DNA of 64,000 bases from an uncultured Lachnospiraceae bacterium (GTDB taxonomy: Bacteria; Bacillota; Clostridia; Lachnospirales; Lachnospiraceae): assembly GCA_944384025.1 (NCBI GenBank), contig CALWRS010000003.1:186001-250000 (forward strand), read 5' to 3'. The first letter of the stretch is position 1; every line of letters starts with the position of its first letter. This document shows, in pieces, positions 53,421 through 62,499 of the stretch. The position numbers and the translations under genes were made by a program. A model generated the notes under the pieces. That model saw only the letters and a program-made list of their open reading frames with translations. It was not told where the DNA came from and made no database searches.

Positions 53421-54347
53421 ATGAATATTGCTTTTTGGGCGCCGCAAGGAGGAGATGCGGCGGCCGGTCTTTGCGCGCTGCTTGCGGCTTCGGCAGCGCT
53501 GCGCTTTCCTTGCCGCACCGTCGTATTAGATAATTATCTGGCTGCGAAAAATTTAGGGAGTTTGCTGCTTGGCGAACGATTCGAAGAAATTCGGCAAAGC
53601 TACCGCCAGTTTCAGGCGGATATTAAAAGAGGAGATACGTTTCTTCAGTTTTTATCCAGAGAAACCGGAAAAAGAATACGGGGGAGAAAGGCGTTAGAGA
53701 TTATTCCGGACGGACTGTTTTTTTGCCCTATGAACCAAAGTCTTCCTAAAGACGTCTTTGAGTACGGGTTTATGGAAGAGCTTCCGGATTTGTTTGAGTA
53801 TTGCGCAGAAACGTTTGACGCGTCGTTTTGGAATCTGGAAGCGAATCGGAATTTTACAACGCCTTGGCTTTTGGAACAAGCAGATAAAGTGGTTGTTTTG
53901 CTGCCGGGAAGCTGGGAGGCTTTTCAGAAGTTTTTCGAAGATTACAAGTCGCTTTTGCACAAATCGCTGATTGTATTGCAGGAACAGCCTTTTATGACGC
54001 TTTCCATGGCTTCGCTGATTCGGCGTATCCGGAAAAAATACGCGCTTCCAAAGGAGCAGCTCTACGGCTGGTGTGCAAGCGCAAATCTTCAATGCGCTCT
54101 GGCGGAAGGAAAAACCGTCGAATATCTTTGCAAATACTTTCATGCAACGAAACTGTCGCCGGAATACGAAGGGATGCGCTGCATTTACCAACTGACCGCC
54201 ATGCTTTTGCAAAAAGAAAGGAAGCAGCAGCCGCATAGTTATCCGGAACTTGGTGCGCCGCTTATGGCAAGAAGAAAAAGCAGCTCTCCCGCTTCGGCCT
54301 TAACGCGCGATAGAGCCGAAGGAGAAGAGCTGTGGGTAGCCGAGTAA
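53421..54347 (+). CDS. Degenerate MinD/ParA-like protein
   Basis: 308 residues. MNIAFWAPQGGDAAAGLCALL has the position and rhythm of a ParA/MinD P-loop, but the lysine and Ser/Thr are absent. Downstream strands and helices (VVLDNYLAAKNLG, KVVVLLPGSWEAFQKF, LIVLQEQPFMTLSMASLI) fit the rest of a ParA-type fold. C-terminal Ser/Pro-rich tail. AGGAGG precedes the ATG at 53421. Similar proteins are seen in Lachnospiraceae beside pilus or secretion genes as I recall; here it stands alone, converging on degV. Probably cannot hydrolyse ATP. Confidence 0.6.
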   Translation: MNIAFWAPQGGDAAAGLCALLAASAALRFPCRTVVLDNYLAAKNLGSLLLGERFEEIRQSYRQFQADIKRGDTFLQFLSRETGKRIRGRKALEIIPDGLFFCPMNQSLPKDVFEYGFMEELPDLFEYCAETFDASFWNLEANRNFTTPWLLEQADKVVVLLPGSWEAFQKFFEDYKSLLHKSLIVLQEQPFMTLSMASLIRRIRKKYALPKEQLYGWCASANLQCALAEGKTVEYLCKYFHATKLSPEYEGMRCIYQLTAMLLQKERKQQPHSYPELGAPLMARRKSSSPASALTRDRAEGEELWVAE

Positions 54348-54348
54348 T

Positions 54349-55212
54349 TTAGCGTTCTTTTCCGAAGAAGAAAAGAGCAACCGTGCCGGGACCGGAGTGA
54401 GCGCCAATTGTTGGAGAGACGTAGTTGTAACGGATGTCCGTAATTCCAAAACGCTCGCTTACAAGGCGGCCGACAAATTTAGCATCTTCTTCGCAGTCGC
54501 CGTGGCTAAGAAAGACGGTTCGGTTTTCGTATCCATCTATCTGTTCCGCCATATGCTCAATCAGTGTCACAAGCGCCTTTTTTCTTCCGCGAACGTTTTT
54601 TAAGGGAACAAGACGTCCTTCGTTATCTACGTGCAAAACCGGCTTAACTTGAATCATCGTGCCTAAAATCGCAACGCTTTTGCTGATTCTTCCGCCGCGC
54701 TGAAGAAAGTGCAGGTCGTCAACCGTAAATTGGTGGCAAAGATGCAGCCGATTTGTTTCCAGCCATTGCGCAAGCTCTTCAAGGCACAGTCCTTCTTTTT
54801 GCTTTTGAATCGCAGAAGCGACAAGCAGCCCCTGTCCCATGGAGGCGCATAAGGAATCTACGCAGCGAATCGTTTGCTCCGGAAATTCTTCTTTTAATTC
54901 TTCGGCGGCAATGACCGCGTTTTGATAAGAGCTGCTAAGCGCGGAAGAAAAGCCGATGTGCAGAATATCCTTGCCTTGCGACAGGACGCTTCGGAACTTT
55001 TCGGTTACTTCCGCAAGGTTGCTGGCCATCGTACGAGCGACTTCGCCCCTTCGCAGACGGTCGTAAAATTCTTTGATGTTCATATCCTGTGCGCCGCCGT
55101 AAACGCTTCCGCCAATCGTATAATACAAAGGATGTACAAGCAGCGCATTTTCCTGCCGGAAATCGTCCGGCATATCGTAGGTAGAATCGGTAGAAATAAT
55201 ATAGTCCGACAT
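54349..55212 (-). CDS. DegV family fatty-acid-binding protein
   Basis: 287 residues. DegV/FakB proteins bind fatty acids and hand them to the FakA kinase. Hallmarks: MSDYIISTDSTYDMP, TMASNLAEVTEKFRSVL, LHIGFSSALSSSYQNA with the fatty-acid-binding Ser, RCVDSLCASMGQGLLV, FLQRGGRISKS and a C-terminal SPTIGAHSGPGTVALFF. It converges on the MinD-like gene with a one-base gap. fakA is not in the window. Confidence 0.92.
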   Translation of the reverse strand: MSDYIISTDSTYDMPDDFRQENALLVHPLYYTIGGSVYGGAQDMNIKEFYDRLRRGEVARTMASNLAEVTEKFRSVLSQGKDILHIGFSSALSSSYQNAVIAAEELKEEFPEQTIRCVDSLCASMGQGLLVASAIQKQKEGLCLEELAQWLETNRLHLCHQFTVDDLHFLQRGGRISKSVAILGTMIQVKPVLHVDNEGRLVPLKNVRGRKKALVTLIEHMAEQIDGYENRTVFLSHGDCEEDAKFVGRLVSERFGITDIRYNYVSPTIGAHSGPGTVALFFFGKER

Positions 55213-55361
55213 AAAACCCCTCCCTTCCCCCCATGGGTAATGAAATTAAAAACCGCAAGACGTGGTTTTCCTTACTATGTCAGTTTATCACACGCTGTAG
55301 CACAATGCAACCCTAGGATTCTTAATTTCTCCCGAAAGGTCTTTCCTATTTTCCGATTGTG

Positions 55362-55370
55362 TGTTATAAT
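55362..55370 (+). promoter_or_regulatory. Extended -10 promoter of the SCIFF locus
   Basis: TGTTATAAT (TG at 55362-55363, TATAAT at 55365-55370), 34 bases ahead of the SCIFF start. The -35 is poor, as is usual with an extended -10. Confidence 0.55.
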
Positions 55371-55403
55371 GGCGAAAGCTAGTAGAAGAGGAGGCTTTCT
55401 CAA

Positions 55404-55550
55404 ATGAAGCATATTACAACATTGAATGCAAAGAACCTGAAAGAGACCGTGAAGAAGGGCGGATGCGGCGAGTGCCAGACGTCTTGCCAATCTGCATGCA
55501 AAACGTCTTGTACCGTTGGAAATCAGAAGTGCGAGAACAAAAACCGCTAA
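55404..55550 (+). CDS. scfA: SCIFF ribosomal peptide precursor (six cysteines in forty-five)
   Basis: A 48-residue peptide, starting MKHITTLNAKNLKETVKKGG, with six cysteines at 21, 24, 28, 32, 36 and 43. This is the SCIFF family, ranthipeptide precursors nearly universal in Clostridia. The N-terminal ~20 residues serve as leader; the maturase forms thioether bridges between Cys and downstream residues. GAGGAGG at 55388-55394 lies ten bases from the ATG. The dedicated radical-SAM maturase follows 95 bases later. Mature function is linked in relatives to quorum sensing and growth. Confidence 0.92.
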   Translation: MKHITTLNAKNLKETVKKGGCGECQTSCQSACKTSCTVGNQKCENKNR

Positions 55551-55645
55551 GCAGTTCTAACGAGAAGTCTACCGTAAGCAGCGCCAATGCTTTTGTCGCT
55601 GCTTATTCGTGTGTTTGAAAAAAGTTACATAAAAGGAGACGAAAC

Positions 55646-57052
55646 TTGGTTCATCAATATAAATCAAACGGGTTTAACATCGTGCTTGACGTAAACAGCG
55701 GCATGGTTCACCTCGTGGACGAGTTGACGTACGAAATGATTGCCGCATTCCCGAATATGGAGCGGGATGCGCTTGTAAAATCCGTCTGTGAGAAATTTTC
55801 TGACGGAACGCCGGATGAGGAAGGCCGCCTGCTGAAAGGAGAAGAACTTTATTCGGAGGCGCAGCACGTTTACGACGAGCTTCTTTCCATGAAAGAGGCA
55901 GGGACGCTGTTTTCAGAAGATATATACGAGCCGTATGTAGAAGAATTTTCCAAAAGAGAGACCGTTGTAAAAGCGCTTTGCCTGCACACTGCTCACGATT
56001 GCAATCTCGCGTGCCGTTATTGCTTTGCGGAAGAAGGCGAGTACCATGGCAGACGTGCGTTAATGAGTCTTGAGGTGGGAAAGAAGGCGCTGGATTTTCT
56101 GATTCAAAATTCAGGAAACAGAAAGAATCTCGAGGTGGATTTCTTTGGAGGCGAACCGCTTCTTAATTGGGAAGTCGTAAAGGAACTTGTAAAATACGGA
56201 CGCGAGCAGGAAGCGCGCTACGAAAAGAAGTTCCGTTTTACATTGACGACAAACGGTGTGCTGCTTAACGACGAGGTGATGGAATTTGTAAACCGAGAAA
56301 TGAGTAACGTAGTTTTAAGCATCGACGGAAGAAAAGAGGTAAATGACCGAATGCGCCCCTTCCGAAGAGGCGACGGAAGCTACGACTTGATCGTGCCCAA
56401 ATTTCAGAAACTTGCAGAGCAGAGAAATCAGACGGATTATTACGTGCGGGGCACGTTTACGCATCACAACCTAGATTTTTCGGAAGACGTAAAGCATTTG
56501 TCGGAGCTTGGCTTCGAGCAAATCAGCGTAGAGCCCGTAGTTGCGCAGCCAACGGAGGACTACGCTTTTCGCGAGGAAGATCTTCCGGAGCTTTTAAAAC
56601 AATACGATATCCTTGCAAAATATATTCTGGAGCGCAGAAAAAGCGGGAAGTGGATTAACTTTTTCCACTTTATGCTGGACTTAAGCGGCGGTCCGTGCGT
56701 ATATAAGCGGCTTTCGGGCTGCGGCTCGGGAACCGAGTACCTGGCAGTAACTCCGTGGGGCGATTTGTATCCGTGCCACCAATTCGTTGGAAACGAAGAA
56801 TTTCTTATGGGAAACGTTGACGAAGGGGTTACCAACTTAGAACTTCGGGAAAAATTTCGCCAGTGCAACGTCTATTCCAAGGAAAAATGTAAAAATTGTT
56901 TTGCCAAATTTCATTGCAGCGGCGGCTGCGCTGCCAACGCCTACAATTTCCACGGCGATATTCACGACGTGTACGAAGTTGGCTGCGAGCTGCAAAAAAA
57001 ACGCGTGGAATGCGCGATTATGATTCAGGCAGCGCAGGCGCAGAATTCTTAG
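55646..57052 (+). CDS. scfB: SCIFF peptide maturase (radical SAM, SPASM domain)
   Basis: 468 residues. The N-terminal domain (RiPP recognition element) precedes the radical SAM cluster motif CNLACRYCF (Cys119, 123, 126); FFGGEPLLNW and TTNGVLLND follow. The SPASM C-terminal cluster has CGSGTEYLAVTPWGDLYPCHQF and CKNCFAKFHCSGGCAANAY. It forms thioether crosslinks on the SCIFF precursor. The start codon is TTG, preceded by AAAAGGAGA with a six-base spacer; no ATG fits. recJ follows at 57084. Confidence 0.93.
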   Translation: MVHQYKSNGFNIVLDVNSGMVHLVDELTYEMIAAFPNMERDALVKSVCEKFSDGTPDEEGRLLKGEELYSEAQHVYDELLSMKEAGTLFSEDIYEPYVEEFSKRETVVKALCLHTAHDCNLACRYCFAEEGEYHGRRALMSLEVGKKALDFLIQNSGNRKNLEVDFFGGEPLLNWEVVKELVKYGREQEARYEKKFRFTLTTNGVLLNDEVMEFVNREMSNVVLSIDGRKEVNDRMRPFRRGDGSYDLIVPKFQKLAEQRNQTDYYVRGTFTHHNLDFSEDVKHLSELGFEQISVEPVVAQPTEDYAFREEDLPELLKQYDILAKYILERRKSGKWINFFHFMLDLSGGPCVYKRLSGCGSGTEYLAVTPWGDLYPCHQFVGNEEFLMGNVDEGVTNLELREKFRQCNVYSKEKCKNCFAKFHCSGGCAANAYNFHGDIHDVYEVGCELQKKRVECAIMIQAAQAQNS

Positions 57053-57083
57053 AAATACCGGAAAACGATAGGCGGTGAAAAAG

Positions 57084-58862
57084 ATGGCAGACGAGCGATG
57101 GGTAATTTGCAACAAAACCGGAGATTTCGCCGCTATTTGCCAACAGTTTGGCGTAGAAGAGGCGACGGCGCGGCTGCTTGTAAATCGGGGAATGCAAACT
57201 CCCGAGCAAATTCAGGAGTTTTTGTACCCGACTCCCGAAAGCTTTGTAAAACCGGAATTTCTTCCGGATGCGGAAGTGTTTTGCCGGTACGCAGAGGAAG
57301 GGCTTCGACTTCATAAGAAATTTCGAATTTTCGGCGACTACGACGTAGATGGCGTGTGCGGGACATACCTTTTTATGACTGGTCTTTCGGCGCTTGGTGC
57401 GGATGTGGAATATCGTATTCCCGACCGCAGAAAAGACGGGTATGGAATCAGCGAACGGATGGTGCAGGAAGCAATCGCGGACGATGTTGAAGTTGTTTTG
57501 ACTGTAGACAATGGAATCTCCGCCATAAAGCAAACACAGATGGCAAAAGATGCGGGGATTGTCGTTTTAATTTCGGACCATCACGAACCGGGTGAAGTAC
57601 TTCCTGCGGCGGACGCAGTCTGCGACCCGAAGCGGACAGATTCGGTATATCCGGGCGAAATTTGCGGCGCCGTTGTCGCGGCGAAGCTCATGGAACTGCT
57701 TTATCGCCGCTTAAACGCCGGAAGCTTTTTTACAAAGCACCTCGATGTATTGGCGTTAGCTACCGTTTGCGACGTAATGCAGCTGAACGGGGAGAATCGT
57801 TCCATCGTAAAGCTGGGGCTTTGCCGGATGCAGGAAAAAAAGACGGCCGGGCTCGCTTGTTTAACAGAAATTTGCGGACTTGACGCATCGGCGCTGACGG
57901 CATACCATCTTGGATTTGTTTTAGGCCCATGCATTAACGCGGTCGGTCGGCTGGAGCATGCGAAAATTGGCGTGGAACTTTTGCTTGCCGGAAGCGTGGA
58001 AGAGGCCGAGGAGTACGCAAGAGCGCTATTTGCCTACAACGACGTGCGCAAACAAAAGACGAACGAAATCGTAGAACATGCCAGAAACCGGCTGCAAAAG
58101 ACGCCGCACCCTCCGGCGCAGGTGCTTACGTTTTATTTGCCAGAATGCGACGAAAGCTTAGCGGGCATTGTTGCAGGAAAAGTCAGAGAAGCTTGCTACC
58201 GCCCGATTGTCGTATTAACGGACAGCGAAACGCCGGGGCTTTTGAAAGGTTCTGCAAGAAGCGTGGAAGGCTTTTCCATTTTTCATGTTTTGCAGCAATG
58301 CGCAGATCTCCTGGAAACTTTCGGAGGACACGAGCAGGCGGCAGGGCTTTCGCTTTACAAAGAAAAACTGGAAGCTTTTTGCGAGAGGTTAAGCGAGGTA
58401 GGGCAAGTTCCTAAGCAGCTGCAGCAAAGAAAGAGGCGGATTGACTTGCTGCTTCCGTTTTCTTATTTAAACCGAAAACTCCTTCTGGAAACCGCCATGC
58501 TGGAACCTTTTGGAAACGGAAACGCTGCGCCGTTATACGCAAGAAGAAGCTGTGAACTTTGCAGAATTTCCCTTGTAGGCAGAAATCGTTCGTTTCTGAA
58601 GCTGTATTTTCGGGAAGGCACAAGAACGTACGAGGCAATGTATTTCGGCGATGCCGAAAAGTTTTTGGAGGAGCTAAAGTCCATATACGAAGAAGAGGTC
58701 GTTCGGGGACTTTGGCAAAGAAGAGCAAGCATTTTTATGCATCTTTTGTATGCGGCGCGTCTATCGCGCTTTCGCGGCGAAGAGCGTGTGGAACTGGAAG
58801 TAAAAGGATACCAGCTTTTGCCTCCCTGTGAAAAATCGTCTGAAGGTGGGAATTCGACATGA
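57084..58862 (+). CDS. recJ: Single-stranded-DNA-specific exonuclease RecJ
   Basis: 5'-3' single-strand exonuclease acting in recombination and mismatch repair. DHH-family motifs in order: FGDYDVDGVCGTYL (motif I), VLTVDNGISA (II), ISDHHEPGE (III), and LGPCINAVGRLEHAK for the DHHA1 side; 592 residues. Preferred ATG at 57084 with GGCGGTG upstream; a GTG at 57075 adds three residues. It overlaps the next gene (ATGA). Confidence 0.93.
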   Translation: MADERWVICNKTGDFAAICQQFGVEEATARLLVNRGMQTPEQIQEFLYPTPESFVKPEFLPDAEVFCRYAEEGLRLHKKFRIFGDYDVDGVCGTYLFMTGLSALGADVEYRIPDRRKDGYGISERMVQEAIADDVEVVLTVDNGISAIKQTQMAKDAGIVVLISDHHEPGEVLPAADAVCDPKRTDSVYPGEICGAVVAAKLMELLYRRLNAGSFFTKHLDVLALATVCDVMQLNGENRSIVKLGLCRMQEKKTAGLACLTEICGLDASALTAYHLGFVLGPCINAVGRLEHAKIGVELLLAGSVEEAEEYARALFAYNDVRKQKTNEIVEHARNRLQKTPHPPAQVLTFYLPECDESLAGIVAGKVREACYRPIVVLTDSETPGLLKGSARSVEGFSIFHVLQQCADLLETFGGHEQAAGLSLYKEKLEAFCERLSEVGQVPKQLQQRKRRIDLLLPFSYLNRKLLLETAMLEPFGNGNAAPLYARRSCELCRISLVGRNRSFLKLYFREGTRTYEAMYFGDAEKFLEELKSIYEEEVVRGLWQRRASIFMHLLYAARLSRFRGEERVELEVKGYQLLPPCEKSSEGGNST

Positions 58863-59488
58863 AATGTATGATTTTCGGAGCTGGTAAGCGGTGTGCGAAA
58901 GAAAAAATATCGACGCCGTCGCCGGGAGATTTGCTGATTGCCGCAGACGGCGGCTGGCAGTGGATGCAGGAGCTTGGCTGGAATCCGGATGTGGTTTTGG
59001 GAGACTTTGACTCGCTTGCGTCACAGCCACCTGCCGATGCAGTCCGTTTTCCTTCTGTTAAAGACGACGCGGATATGGCGCTTGCCGTAGCGGAAGGGTG
59101 GCAAAGAGGCTATCGTACGTTTTTGCTTTACGGAGGAACCGGCGGCAGACCGGATCATACAATGGCCAACTACCAGCTTCTTGCTGGACTTTCTAAACGC
59201 ACTGGCAGCGGATTTTTAGTAGACAATCGGATGACGGCAACGGCCATAACAAACGGAGAAATTCGTTTTCGCCCGCTTTCTTCGGGCTATATTTCCGTTT
59301 TCTCTTTTGACGAGACGGCAAAGGGTGTGACCATAGAAGGACTAAAGTATTCCATGCAAGGCGGCGTGCTCTCCAATACCCGCGCACTTGGGCTTAGCAA
59401 CGAATTTCAAGGAAAGCAAGCCCATATCCTCGTTCGGGAAGGAACGCTTCTTGTTCTTGGAGAATACATGCCGGAGGACCTATGCTGA
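58859..59488 (+). CDS. thiN: Thiamine pyrophosphokinase
   Basis: Transfers pyrophosphate from ATP to thiamine, making the cofactor TPP. LIAADGGWQWMQELGWNPD, VLGDFDSL, DDADMALAV and GGTGGRPDHTMANYQLL are diagnostic; 209 residues. It overlaps recJ by four bases, so it is translated from the recJ message. The link to recJ is positional only. Completes the salvage of thiamine, perhaps supplied by the Tau/Ssu-type ABC transporter at 50-51.7 kb, which is speculative. Confidence 0.92.
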   Translation: MKCMIFGAGKRCAKEKISTPSPGDLLIAADGGWQWMQELGWNPDVVLGDFDSLASQPPADAVRFPSVKDDADMALAVAEGWQRGYRTFLLYGGTGGRPDHTMANYQLLAGLSKRTGSGFLVDNRMTATAITNGEIRFRPLSSGYISVFSFDETAKGVTIEGLKYSMQGGVLSNTRALGLSNEFQGKQAHILVREGTLLVLGEYMPEDLC

Positions 59489-59525
59489 AAAATTGATTGC
59501 GCGACAAGTCGCCAAGGAAATGAGG

Positions 59526-60800
59526 ATGAATGTGAAGAAAATTCTATTAAAACAGGGCCATTTGGTTGATCCGCTTGCCGGCGTAGACGGCGTGCGCGAT
59601 ATTTTGGTAGAGGACGGGAAGATAGCTGCCGTTGACACGCAAATAGCGCCGTTAGAAGACGCAGAAGTTGTGGATTGCACGGGCAAATACGTATTTCCGG
59701 GATTTATTGACATGCACGTGCATTTGCGAGACCCCGGGTACCTTAAAAAGGAAACTTTAGCAACGGGTACGGCGGCAGCGGCAGCCGGAGGCTACACGAC
59801 CATCTGCCCGATGCCAAATACGCTTCCGGTGACGGACAGCGCCGAAAAAATTTCCGCACTGCTTGCACGCTGCAAAGAGGAGGCCAGCGTTCATGTACTG
59901 CCAATTTGCGCGGTTACAATCGGGCAGGAAGGCAAAATAGCGGCGGATTTTGCCGCAGTCCAAAAAGCCGGAGCGATCGGAATTTCCGAGGACGGAAAAT
60001 CCGTAATGGATATTCAAGTATACCGCGACGCTTTGCGGCAGGCAAAGGAGCACGGGCTTTTGGTGCTTGCGCATTGCGAGGAGAAAAATCTGGTCGGAGG
60101 CGGCGTAATCGGCGCAGGAAACAAAGCGAAGGAACTTGGCCTTGCAGAAATTGGAAACGCTGTGGAAGACATTATCGCAGCAAGGGACATTTTTCTTGCC
60201 GGAGATACCGGCGCGAGACTTCATTTGTGTCACTGCTCTACAAAGGCGTCGGTCGGGCTTGTAAAGCTTGCAAAGGAACTGGGATTTTGCGTCACTGCGG
60301 AAGTTTGTCCGCACCACTTTGTGCTTTGCGACGAAGACATTCCGGGAGACGATGCAAACTACAAGATGAATCCGCCGCTTCGAAGCAAAGAAGACATGCT
60401 GGCGCTTCGGCAAGGGCTTGCGGAGGGCGTGATGGATGTTATCGCAACCGACCACGCGCCGCATACGCAGGAAGAAAAATCCGGCGGATTCGCTCGCGCC
60501 CCGTTTGGAATCGTAGGACTGGAAACTGCGTTTGCTCTAAGCTATACAACGCTTGTGCGCGGCGGATATTTATCGCTTTCCGAATTGATATCCCGTATGA
60601 GCGCACGCCCGGCGCAGATTCTTGGAATTGACAAAGGAACGCTTCGTGTTAAAAGCGCGGCGGATCTTTGCATTGCCGATTTGTCGGAATACAAAATTTC
60701 TCCGGATACATTTGTCTCAAAAGGAAAAAACACGCCGTTTGCCGGTCGCACGGTTTTTGGTAAAATTCTGGCTACGATGGTTGACGGACGGTTTGTATAA
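59526..60800 (+). CDS. pyrC: Dihydroorotase
   Basis: Zinc amidohydrolase closing carbamoyl-aspartate to dihydroorotate in pyrimidine synthesis. Metal ligands in PGFIDMHVHLRDPG, then LHLCHCST, CPHHFVLCDED and IATDHAPHTQEEK (catalytic Asp). 424 residues, class I type. ATG at 59526 has a seven-base spacer from AAGGA; the ATG at 59520 touches it. pyrF follows after 19 bases, so pyrCF form a small operon. Confidence 0.95.
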   Translation: MNVKKILLKQGHLVDPLAGVDGVRDILVEDGKIAAVDTQIAPLEDAEVVDCTGKYVFPGFIDMHVHLRDPGYLKKETLATGTAAAAAGGYTTICPMPNTLPVTDSAEKISALLARCKEEASVHVLPICAVTIGQEGKIAADFAAVQKAGAIGISEDGKSVMDIQVYRDALRQAKEHGLLVLAHCEEKNLVGGGVIGAGNKAKELGLAEIGNAVEDIIAARDIFLAGDTGARLHLCHCSTKASVGLVKLAKELGFCVTAEVCPHHFVLCDEDIPGDDANYKMNPPLRSKEDMLALRQGLAEGVMDVIATDHAPHTQEEKSGGFARAPFGIVGLETAFALSYTTLVRGGYLSLSELISRMSARPAQILGIDKGTLRVKSAADLCIADLSEYKISPDTFVSKGKNTPFAGRTVFGKILATMVDGRFV

Positions 60801-60819
60801 AAAGGAAATGAGGTTTGGT

Positions 60820-61740
60820 ATGATTCAGAAATTAATTGAAAAAATCGTGGAAAAGAATGCACCGATCGTAGTTGGCTTAGACCCGATGCTCTCTTACACT
60901 CCGGAGGCAGTGAAGGCAAAGGCGTTTGCTTGCTGCGGCGAGACGCTTGAGGGAGCGGCGGAAGCGGTTTGGCAATATAACCGCGCGATTGTAGACGCTG
61001 TGGCCGATTTGATTCCGGCAGTGAAACCGCAAATTGCCATGTACGAGCAGTTTGGAATTCCTGGGCTTATCGCCTACAAAAAGACAATCGATTACTGCCA
61101 TGAAAAAGGGCTGGTTGTTATTGGCGACGTTAAGCGCGGCGATATCGGCTCTACTTCTGCTGCGTATGCTGCTGCGCATCTGGGCAAGGTGCGTGTTGGC
61201 GAAAAAACTTATGCGCCGTTTGACGAAGATTTTGCTACGGTAAATCCTTACCTTGGAGTTGACGGCATACAGCCGTTTTTGGACGTTTGCGAAAAGGAGA
61301 ACAAGGGGATTTTCGTTCTGGTGAAAACTTCGAATCCGTCAAGCGGAGAGTTCCAGGATCGACGCATCGACGGGCGAGCGCTTTACGAGCTTGTCGGCGA
61401 AAAAGTGAACGCCTGGGGCGAACAGGTGCGAAGAGGCGCGTACAGCAACGTAGGCGCTGTTGTCGGTGCAACGTATCCGGAAATGGGAAAGCTTTTGCGC
61501 CAGATTATGCCGCACGCGTACATTCTTGTTCCGGGGTACGGCGCACAGGGCGGGAAGGCGGCAGACCTTGCGCCTTACTTTAATTCGGATGGATTGGGAG
61601 CAATTGTAAATTCTTCCCGCGGAATTATTGCCGCATACAAGCAGGAGAGGTACGCTTGTTTTGGCGAGGAGCATTTCGCGGAAGCTTCGCGGCAGGCAGT
61701 AGAAGATATGCTTGCAGACATTCGGCCGGTTATTGGTTGA
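60820..61740 (+). CDS. pyrF: Orotidine 5'-phosphate decarboxylase, type 2
   Basis: Decarboxylates OMP to UMP, the last pyrimidine step. Long-form enzyme of 306 residues: VVGLDPMLSY, GDVKRGDIGSTSAAYA with the catalytic Lys-Asp set, FVLVKTSNPSSGEFQD and VPGYGAQGGKAAD. GAGGT upstream selects the ATG at 60820; an upstream extension to 60622 lies inside pyrC. Its end overlaps the convergent DedA gene by 11 bases. Confidence 0.95.
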   Translation: MIQKLIEKIVEKNAPIVVGLDPMLSYTPEAVKAKAFACCGETLEGAAEAVWQYNRAIVDAVADLIPAVKPQIAMYEQFGIPGLIAYKKTIDYCHEKGLVVIGDVKRGDIGSTSAAYAAAHLGKVRVGEKTYAPFDEDFATVNPYLGVDGIQPFLDVCEKENKGIFVLVKTSNPSSGEFQDRRIDGRALYELVGEKVNAWGEQVRRGAYSNVGAVVGATYPEMGKLLRQIMPHAYILVPGYGAQGGKAADLAPYFNSDGLGAIVNSSRGIIAAYKQERYACFGEEHFAEASRQAVEDMLADIRPVIG

Positions 61741-62332
61741 CGCGGAAGCGTTTTCGAAGGTATCGAATTCCAAACAGGGTAATAAGCAGCAATACGATGA
61801 CTGGGAGCAGTAAATGCGCATAGGAGCGGTACCAACGAAGTACTTGTTCCCAATGTTCGCCAAGCGCGTAACCGGAGGCAATTAACAGGGAGTTCCACAC
61901 AGTGATGCCAAGAACGGACGCGATGAAGTAGCTGTCTAGAGGCATGGAAAAGGCGCCCGCGACAAAGGCAATGTAAGTGCGGCAAAGCGGAACAATGCGC
62001 AAAGTGGCGACAGTCACGGAGCCGTTTTTTTCAAAATACCGGCACGACTTGCGCAGGCCCTTTTCGCATTTTGGGAATTTTCGCATCAGCGAATTGAGCA
62101 AAGCCTCGCCTCCTACACGGCCAAGCCAGTAGCAAAGCATGGTTCCTAAAAGTCCGGCGACAACCGAGGCAGGGGTGATAAGCAAAAAAGGAATGTGGCT
62201 GCGGCTTGCGATGGCACCCGAAAGAGGGAGAACGATCTCGCTTGAGATTGGGAAGCAGGCATATTCCAGAAAAATAACAACAAGCATTGCCCAGATGCCG
62301 TATTGCTCCATAAAGTGGACGAGCTGCGTCAT
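61730..62332 (-). CDS. DedA family membrane protein
   Basis: 200 residues with about five helices of the DedA (SNARE-associated, VTT domain) family; relatives flip or transport membrane lipids such as undecaprenyl phosphate. LEYACFPISSEIVLPLSGA, YWLGRVGGEAL, FPKCEKG and RIVPLCRTYIAFVAGAFSM are diagnostic. ATG at 62332 with GGGGT; the open frame to 62461 is unsupported. Convergent and overlapping with pyrF by 11 bases. Confidence 0.87.
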   Translation of the reverse strand: MTQLVHFMEQYGIWAMLVVIFLEYACFPISSEIVLPLSGAIASRSHIPFLLITPASVVAGLLGTMLCYWLGRVGGEALLNSLMRKFPKCEKGLRKSCRYFEKNGSVTVATLRIVPLCRTYIAFVAGAFSMPLDSYFIASVLGITVWNSLLIASGYALGEHWEQVLRWYRSYAHLLLPVIVLLLITLFGIRYLRKRFRVNQ

Positions 62333-62499
62333 AATTACCCCGCTGCGGCCGGCAGGATCTGTGCTTTGCCGGGTCGTGTTCCCTACAGTATATGAAAAGT
62401 TGATTGGAATATGCCCCGAACGGGGTAGACATTCGCGGCTTCCTGTAGTAGAATAGCACACAAGGTTTCACAGAAATTTGATGGTTTTTGGAGGAAGAA

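Noticed and set aside
62333-62499. T-box leader for leuS
   Set aside because: The gap is too short and I found no T-box sequence AGGGTGGnACCGCG or specifier stem; only a small hairpin.
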